A stretch of DNA of 9,781 bases, taken from contig CAYPYI010000054.1 in assembly GCA_964415085.1 (NCBI GenBank), positions 1 through 9,781 on the forward strand. The letters run 5' to 3'. Position 1 is the stretch's first letter; each line of letters begins with the position of its first letter. The notes under the pieces were generated by a model, which did no database searches, was not told the origin of the DNA, and saw only the letters and a list, made by a program, of their open reading frames with translations. Below, piece by piece: positions 6,876 through 9,781 of the stretch. The stretch is from CAYPYI01 sp964415085. Lineage in GTDB: Bacteria > Bacillota > Clostridia > Tissierellales > Tissierellaceae. Made by a program: the position numbers and the translations under genes.

Positions 6876-6904
6876 TTGACATTCTCTTCTAAAATATATA
6901 TAAT
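6876..6904 (+). promoter_or_regulatory. Fully consensus SigA promoter of the TSCPD lipoprotein gene
   Basis: TTGACA (6876-6881), exactly 17 bp, then TATAAT (6899-6904): both hexamers and the spacing are consensus. Start of transcription is expected near 6911, leaving a leader of about 137 bases before the ATG at 7048. The leader is AT-rich, and I see no strong hairpin in it. Confidence 0.88.
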
Positions 6905-6913
6905 GATTTTAGA
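6888..6913. repeat. Inverted repeat around the -10 element, possible operator
   Basis: TCTAAAAT (6888-6895) and ATTTTAGA (6906-6913) are perfect inverted copies separated by 10 bp, bracketing the TATAAT. The position fits a repressor site that would shut an otherwise very strong promoter. The arms are AT-rich, so chance is not excluded. Confidence 0.4.
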
Positions 6914-7047
6914 TAGTAGGTTTTAACTAAAAAAGAACTCACTATAAATATAGATAACTTACAGTATTTATTTAAAATATATTAAATTTCAATAGCTTAA
7001 TAAAGTTAATTATAAAAAATAATATATTATATAAGGGGGACTTTAAA

Positions 7048-7482
7048 ATGAAAAATGTAAACAATAATGAGAAATTATATTCAAGAAAAGAAATGTTAAA
7101 ACTAACAGGAAAATCAATTACAGGAATTGCTGTAGCTACTACTCTTCCTACACTACTTGCAGGATGTTCAAATGATTCAAAAGAAGAATCTGGTGATAGT
7201 GTATCTGCTAACACTGTTGCAGATAAGGATGTTGTATTTACTCCTGACAAAGAAGTATGCTCAAGTGAAATAAGATATTCAATTAAAGATGGTAAAATAA
7301 CAAATGTTGAATTTGATGGTGGTTGCGATGGTAACTTACAAGGAATAGCTCAACTAGCTGAAGGTATGACTCCTGAAGAGGCTGCTAATAAAATTGCAGG
7401 CATTAGATGTAGTACTGGTGGAGAATTAAGAAATTCTTCTTGTCCTGATCAATTTAGTAAAGCACTATTAGAAAACATCTAA
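7048..7482 (+). CDS. Predicted lipoprotein with a TSCPD (TIGR03905-like) domain
   Basis: This 144-residue protein joins an export signal to a domain normally cytoplasmic. Residues 11-40 look like a signal: SRKEMLKLTG, close to a twin-arginine motif but with Arg-Lys, then a hydrophobic stretch and a lipobox LLAGC with Cys40. Residues 41-60 are a Ser/Asp/Glu linker. Residues about 64-144 match the TIGR03905/TSCPD family: VCSSEIRYSIKDGKITNVEF, GGCDGNLQGI, a GIRCS segment and SSCPDQFSKAL. All four family cysteines are present (71, 93, 121, 132) and could bind a metal or form disulfides. The same kind of domain closes class II ribonucleotide reductases. AAGGGGG at 7033-7039 precedes the ATG. The gene is a single-gene unit with a consensus promoter and a terminator. 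Function is unknown. Arg-Lys instead of Arg-Arg leaves Tat or Sec export open. Confidence 0.88.
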   Translation: MKNVNNNEKLYSRKEMLKLTGKSITGIAVATTLPTLLAGCSNDSKEESGDSVSANTVADKDVVFTPDKEVCSSEIRYSIKDGKITNVEFDGGCDGNLQGIAQLAEGMTPEEAANKIAGIRCSTGGELRNSSCPDQFSKALLENI

Positions 7483-7513
7483 ATAAATGTACATATATTT
7501 AAAATATAAAAGT

Positions 7514-7541
7514 TGGATAAGAGAAATATATCTCTTATCCA
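7514..7541 (+). terminator. Rho-independent terminator of the TSCPD lipoprotein gene
   Basis: TGGATAAGAGA (7514-7524) pairs perfectly with 7531-7541 around a 6-base loop, followed by GATTTTATTTATT. It lies 31 bases past the stop. Confidence 0.88.
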
Positions 7542-7739
7542 GATTTTATTTATTCTTATATTTTTTTAATTTTACTATAACTACATTAGGACATCTAAAT
7601 TAAATATAATCCTGCTATACTATTTTCACTCTAATTAAAACGTCAAAATTTTGGTAACCTTCAAAAATATAAAATCCTAGAATTATATTTGCTTTGTATT
7701 CATAATTGTTTTCCGCTTTTAATAGTATACAGTTTAAAT

Positions 7740-7877
7740 CTATATTATGTCATTATCTTTAAGTTCTATGATTGCTTGTTTCACTGCCAACTTTACCACA
7801 AAATACAAAATAATAGTTGGAATAATAAAAATTATCGGAAAGATTATCAATTCCAATATTCCAATTCGACCCAGCAT
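7740..7877 (-). CDS. Small single-helix membrane protein (45 aa)
   Basis: This short gene has one of the best ribosome binding sites in the window: AAGGAGG at 7886-7892, eight bases before the ATG at 7877. The 45-residue product starts MLGRIGILEL, continues as a strongly hydrophobic helix at about 9-29 (IIFPIIFIIPTIILYFVVK), and ends in a charged amphipathic tail (VKQAIIELKDNDII). Such hydrophobic-then-amphipathic micro-proteins are common in Clostridia. It resembles the DUF6019-type small proteins in general layout, but I cannot confirm that. It lies convergent to the TSCPD lipoprotein gene, and no terminator is obvious downstream. Two longer plus-strand frames overlap it, but they lack ribosome binding sites and have no recognisable composition. 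A membrane-active peptide (toxin-like) is a conceivable alternative, though no antitoxin or repeat partner was seen. Confidence 0.75.
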   Translation of the reverse strand: MLGRIGILELIIFPIIFIIPTIILYFVVKLAVKQAIIELKDNDII

Positions 7878-8036
7878 AATCAATTCCTCCTTTCTTAATA
7901 CTCCAATATTTATATTTTTTTATAAAATACTAAATATAATGTTTACTTAATAATATTTTAACTTTACAAAATATTAAATTTATTCATAAAGATATAAAAA
8001 ATTTGGATAAATCAATCACATTATAAGACAGAATAT

Positions 8037-8665
8037 TTATAATGATTTTGAAATTTGAATAATTCCTGAACAATGTGATATTTTTGTAAAACTAACATTT
8101 TTATTATATAAATATTTTTCCAATTCATCAAACACGAAATATATTTCTTCATCATCCCAATAGTCATTATACTTTGATTTACTTTTTTCTAATAATTCTC
8201 TTGTCTCAAAAGCTATATCACCAATTATTATTTTTCCATCTTCAGTAAGATAAGTTTCAAGTTTTTTAATAAATTCCCTTTTCTCTTCATCATCTAAATG
8301 ATGTAATGCATATGTGCTAATAATATAATCAAAAGAATTATTTTTTATTTCTACTGGTAATCCTTTTGAAAAGTCATATTTAATTAAACTGGCAAACGGC
8401 ATTTTTTCTTTGCTATATCTATCATTTTTTGTAAAAAATCTATGCCATAGATTTCATAGCCCTCATCATATAGCTTTTTACTTAATATCCCTGTGCCAAA
8501 TCCAATATCTAGCAACTTTGCCTTTTCTTTCTTGTGGACTATATTATAAATAGTATTTAATAAATGCTTATAACCTGCAAATGGATATTCATCATTTTCT
8601 TCACTTAAGTGTATACTTTTATCATAGCCATCTGCCCATAAATCAAAACCTTTATTATCTAGCAT
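8037..8665 (-). pseudogene. Class I SAM-dependent methyltransferase, frameshifted
   Basis: Two reading frames together make one methyltransferase. The first (from the ATG at 8665) has 93 residues: FDLWADGYDKS near the start, the SAM-binding motif I LLDIGFGTG at 51-59, and the acidic motif II residue Asp76 in YGIDF. It ends soon after AKKK. The second (from 8402 to 8037, 121 residues) continues with the post-I region, IISTYALHHL, GKIIIGDIAFETRE and WDDEEIYFV. The frames switch at a run of six T on the plus strand (8402-8407, six A in the gene). A seventh A would give a continuous protein of about 209 residues reading AKKKMPFASL. The ATG overlaps the end of the acetyltransferase gene by 11 bases, with AGAGGA at 8674-8679 inside that gene. 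The defect could be a real mutation, reversible slippage, or a homopolymer sequencing error. Methyl acceptor unknown. Confidence 0.85.
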
Positions 8666-9203
8666 TGAAAAAGTCCTCTCTAGTTATTTCATATTCCACT
8701 GAACTTCTCAAGTTACCTAGTTGATCTTTCCAAGCATTTTCTTTTATTCCTATTTTTCTTGCATGAATCTTCTTTTCATAAATATATTGGGCTCTTTTAT
8801 TCTCAAGCATAGTATCCCATGTAATTCTATCAACAGAAAACTTAGAATTAATATTCTCATCACTAAATAAAAATTTAAATAATATTTTAATGATTTCAGT
8901 ACCATATCCTTGGTTTTGATAATCTAAATCACATATTTTCCATCCAGGGTACACTGATCCATCATCTTTTATTCTATAATTTAATTCACCAATATTCTTT
9001 CCATCAATTTCAATTATACAAACCTGACTTAATTTACCCTCATATTTTCTAATTTGAATAATCGTATCTTCTAGGGACTGTCCTAATCCTTTTGGAAATC
9101 CTGCATGGGCCATAATTTTACCATCATTCCACCATTTATTTAGTTGAATAGCATCATCTATATTAGCACTTCTAATTACAATATTATCTTTTTCTATTCT
9201 CAT
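8655..9203 (-). CDS. GNAT-family N-acetyltransferase
   Basis: This 182-residue GNAT protein transfers an acetyl group from acetyl-CoA to an amine. The acetyl-CoA loop is QNQGYGTEII (about 96-105; Q-x-x-G-x-G pattern), followed by a hydrophobic helix. The MLENKRAQYIYEK segment (132-144) matches the conserved Asn-x-x-Ala-x-x-hydrophobic-Tyr-Glu-Lys part of the RimJ-like and small-molecule acetyltransferase groups. The N-terminal ADDA-like IRSANIDDAIQLNKWWNDG matches the family's first strand-helix. The ATG at 9203 follows AGGAGG at 9210-9215. It overlaps the methyltransferase gene by 11 bases, so the two are coupled and may modify the same substrate. The substrate is unknown. A role in resistance or detoxification is suggested only by the leader architecture upstream. 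Confidence 0.9.
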   Translation of the reverse strand: MRIEKDNIVIRSANIDDAIQLNKWWNDGKIMAHAGFPKGLGQSLEDTIIQIRKYEGKLSQVCIIEIDGKNIGELNYRIKDDGSVYPGWKICDLDYQNQGYGTEIIKILFKFLFSDENINSKFSVDRITWDTMLENKRAQYIYEKKIHARKIGIKENAWKDQLGNLRSSVEYEITREDFFNAR

Positions 9204-9219
9204 TACTTGCCTCCTATTT

Positions 9220-9243
9220 TTATTCGGAGAGTTTACAAGACAT
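9220..9243 (-). CDS. Leader micro-ORF 2 (7 codons)
   Basis: ATG at 9243 starts M-S-C-K-L-S-E and stops at 9220, four bases before the AGGAGG of the acetyltransferase. It has an AAGGAGGG Shine-Dalgarno sequence (9247-9254) and overlaps the end of the 17-codon frame by 11 bases. Its CTC TCC codons form the segment able to pair with either Shine-Dalgarno sequence. Possibly a regulatory leader peptide; expression is not shown. Confidence 0.4.
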   Translation of the reverse strand: MSCKLSE

Positions 9244-9252
9244 TTACCCTCC
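9226..9252 (-). promoter_or_regulatory. Candidate translational attenuation hairpins
   Basis: In the minus-strand RNA, GGAGGGU (9246-9252; Shine-Dalgarno of the 7-codon frame) can pair over 7 bp with ACUCUCC (9226-9232). The UCUCC part can instead pair over 5 bp with GGAGG (9210-9214), the Shine-Dalgarno sequence of the acetyltransferase. The two pairings exclude each other, and a ribosome on the micro-ORFs would affect the choice. Both helices are short, so this is a hypothesis. Confidence 0.35.
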
Positions 9253-9286
9253 TTGCATACTTAGTTTTAATTGTTATTTTCATCAT
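9233..9286 (-). CDS. Leader micro-ORF 1 (17 codons)
   Basis: ATG at 9286 with GAAGGGAGTG upstream (AGGGAG eight bases away) opens a 17-codon frame with product MMKITIKTKYARRVNVL. Its adjacent AGG AGG arginine codons are also the Shine-Dalgarno core of the next micro-ORF. Basic and short, it matches no family I know. It lies within the predicted leader of the acetyltransferase/methyltransferase operon. A leader peptide is plausible, and a decayed gene is an alternative. Confidence 0.45.
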   Translation of the reverse strand: MMKITIKTKYARRVNVL

Positions 9287-9352
9287 CCCAAACACTCCCT
9301 TCAATCTTTCTAAATTTTAAATATCATAATAATTAACATATTACTCATAACC

Positions 9353-9361
9353 ATTGTAGCA
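9353..9361 (-). promoter_or_regulatory. Extended -10 promoter of the acetyltransferase operon
   Basis: On the minus strand TGCTACAAT gives an extended -10 (TG, one base, TACAAT at 9353-9358). No good -35 is present. Transcription would start near 9346, placing both micro-ORFs in a leader of about 143 bases. Confidence 0.5.
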
Positions 9362-9433
9362 TATATAAAATATTAAATATTAAATCAGACATAAATATAT
9401 AAACTTATATATATTAATTCTTTATAACAAAAA

Positions 9434-9467
9434 AAGGCATTGAATGTCATCTACCATTCAATACCTT
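9434..9467 (-). terminator. Strong terminator downstream of the Doc-type toxin gene
   Basis: AAGGTATTGAATG and CATTCAATGCCTT (minus strand; 9455-9467 and 9434-9446) form a 13-bp stem with one G-U pair and an 8-base loop, followed directly by seven T. The G-U pair would be an A-C mismatch on the plus strand, which confirms the minus orientation. Confidence 0.9.
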
Positions 9468-9505
9468 AAAATCTTGATTATATTATATATTATTTTTTTT
9501 TAACT

Positions 9506-9601
9506 TTACCAAAATCTCACCATGCCTTGATAGGATAATAATGATGTCGTATATAGATAGTAACCCCTTTCTGGAAACTGAAATCTGACCTTAACTATGA
9601 T
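9506..9601 (-). other. Open stretch after the toxin gene, possible gene remnant
   Basis: Overlapping the end of the toxin gene in another frame, 31 codons are open without any upstream start codon. They contain the segment VRFQFPERGYYLYTT and end in SYQGMVRFW. The composition looks more protein-like than the AT-rich spacer around it, so it may be the tail of a lost gene or part of a dispersed repeat. No function assigned. Confidence 0.25.
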
Positions 9602-9781
9602 TTATTATCCAACTTAACAAATTCTCACCATCTATTGATCCATCTGCAGGGCCTAATCCCAGGATAATCAATTCTTCATCTGTACAAGCAACTTCAATCC
9701 CATTTATTTCTAAGAATGTTATCATTACTAAAATTCCAATCCTTTTGTTCCCATCTATAAAAGGATGGTTCTTTACTAAAA
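9591..9781 (-). CDS. Doc-type (death-on-curing) toxin, C-terminal part, 5' end outside window
   Basis: The last 62 codons of a Fic/Doc-fold protein enter from the right edge. The Fic motif HPFIDGNKR is complete, with its active-site histidine and the Asp-Gly-Asn loop, and is preceded by LVKN as in Doc. After it come IGILVMITFLEINGIEV and a DEEL segment, matching the C-terminal helices of death-on-curing toxins. In the phage P1 system, Doc phosphorylates elongation factor Tu and is blocked by the antitoxin Phd. An antitoxin gene would be expected upstream, that is to the right of this window. The visible motif looks intact, so the toxin may be active. It could also be an orphan Fic-fold enzyme. 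The gene ends at a TAA (9591-9593), with the terminator about 120 bases on. Confidence 0.87.
   Translation of the reverse strand, partial: LVKNHPFIDGNKRIGILVMITFLEINGIEVACTDEELIILGLGPADGSIDGENLLSWIINHS

Noticed and set aside
6972..7250. Minus-strand 92-codon frame over the start of the TSCPD gene
   Set aside because: Antisense to the lipoprotein leader and signal, with no ribosome binding site.
7620..7655. Minus-strand promoter-like TTGACG with a downstream TAGTAT
   Set aside because: The -10 is poor, and the only thing downstream is the terminator region of the convergent TSCPD gene, with no gene or RNA visible.
7541..7739. Search for an RNA gene or further small ORF in the spacer
   Set aside because: Only tiny frames with weak ribosome binding sites (for example a five-codon frame near 7685-7702) and no stable hairpins apart from the terminator.
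7689..7950. Two plus-strand frames around the small membrane protein gene
   Set aside because: Neither has a Shine-Dalgarno sequence, and their composition follows the reverse of the 45-codon minus-strand gene, which has a strong one.

Overview
The window is very AT-rich DNA, densely packed with genes on the minus strand. It has strong AGGAGG-type ribosome binding sites, SigA-like promoters and many short U-tract terminators. With the protein families seen (an ECF sigma/DUF4367 pair, YwbE, a PatB/MalY-type C-S lyase, a TIGR03905-like TSCPD protein), this points to a low-GC member of the Clostridia, Clostridium or Peptostreptococcaceae in style. The genus cannot be fixed from the sequence alone.

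Layout from left to right. The first 20 bases hold what looks like the start of a minus-strand gene that leaves the window. Positions 126-1545 carry an ECF sigma factor and an overlapping membrane-anchored DUF4367 protein, probably its anti-sigma or sensor partner, closed by a terminator at 62-88. Positions 1818-2450 encode a two-helix YcxB-like membrane protein, and 2779-2979 encode a YwbE-family protein with its own promoter and terminator. Positions 3223-5861 form an operon of a PatB/MalY-type PLP enzyme followed by an APC-family permease. It is divergent from an XRE-type regulator (6059-6757), and the shared intergenic region carries a perfect 16-bp direct repeat and a 10-bp palindrome. 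Enzyme, permease and regulator read as one locally controlled unit for uptake and cleavage of a sulfur-containing amino acid or related compound.

Positions 6876-7541 are a self-contained plus-strand unit: a fully consensus promoter (TTGACA, 17 bp, TATAAT) with an inverted repeat around the -10, a long leader, a predicted lipoprotein carrying a four-cysteine TSCPD domain, and a terminator. Just beyond, on the minus strand, lies a 45-residue single-helix membrane protein with an excellent ribosome binding site (7740-7877), easily missed because of its size.

Positions 8037-9360 hold a GNAT acetyltransferase and a SAM-dependent methyltransferase in one operon. The methyltransferase is split by a one-base loss in a run of six A residues. 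The operon leader has two tiny overlapping reading frames, each with a Shine-Dalgarno sequence, and a CUCUCC segment that could pair with either of two Shine-Dalgarno sequences, so translational attenuation is possible. The right edge (9591-9781) is the C-terminal part of a Doc-type (death-on-curing, Fic fold) toxin, not flagged by simple start-to-stop ORF searches because its start lies outside. A strong terminator follows at 9434-9467.

The most unusual items are the apparently exported TSCPD domain, the two-uORF leader, the hidden small membrane protein and the direct-repeat operator candidate. No CRISPR array, tRNA, rRNA or complete mobile element was seen.
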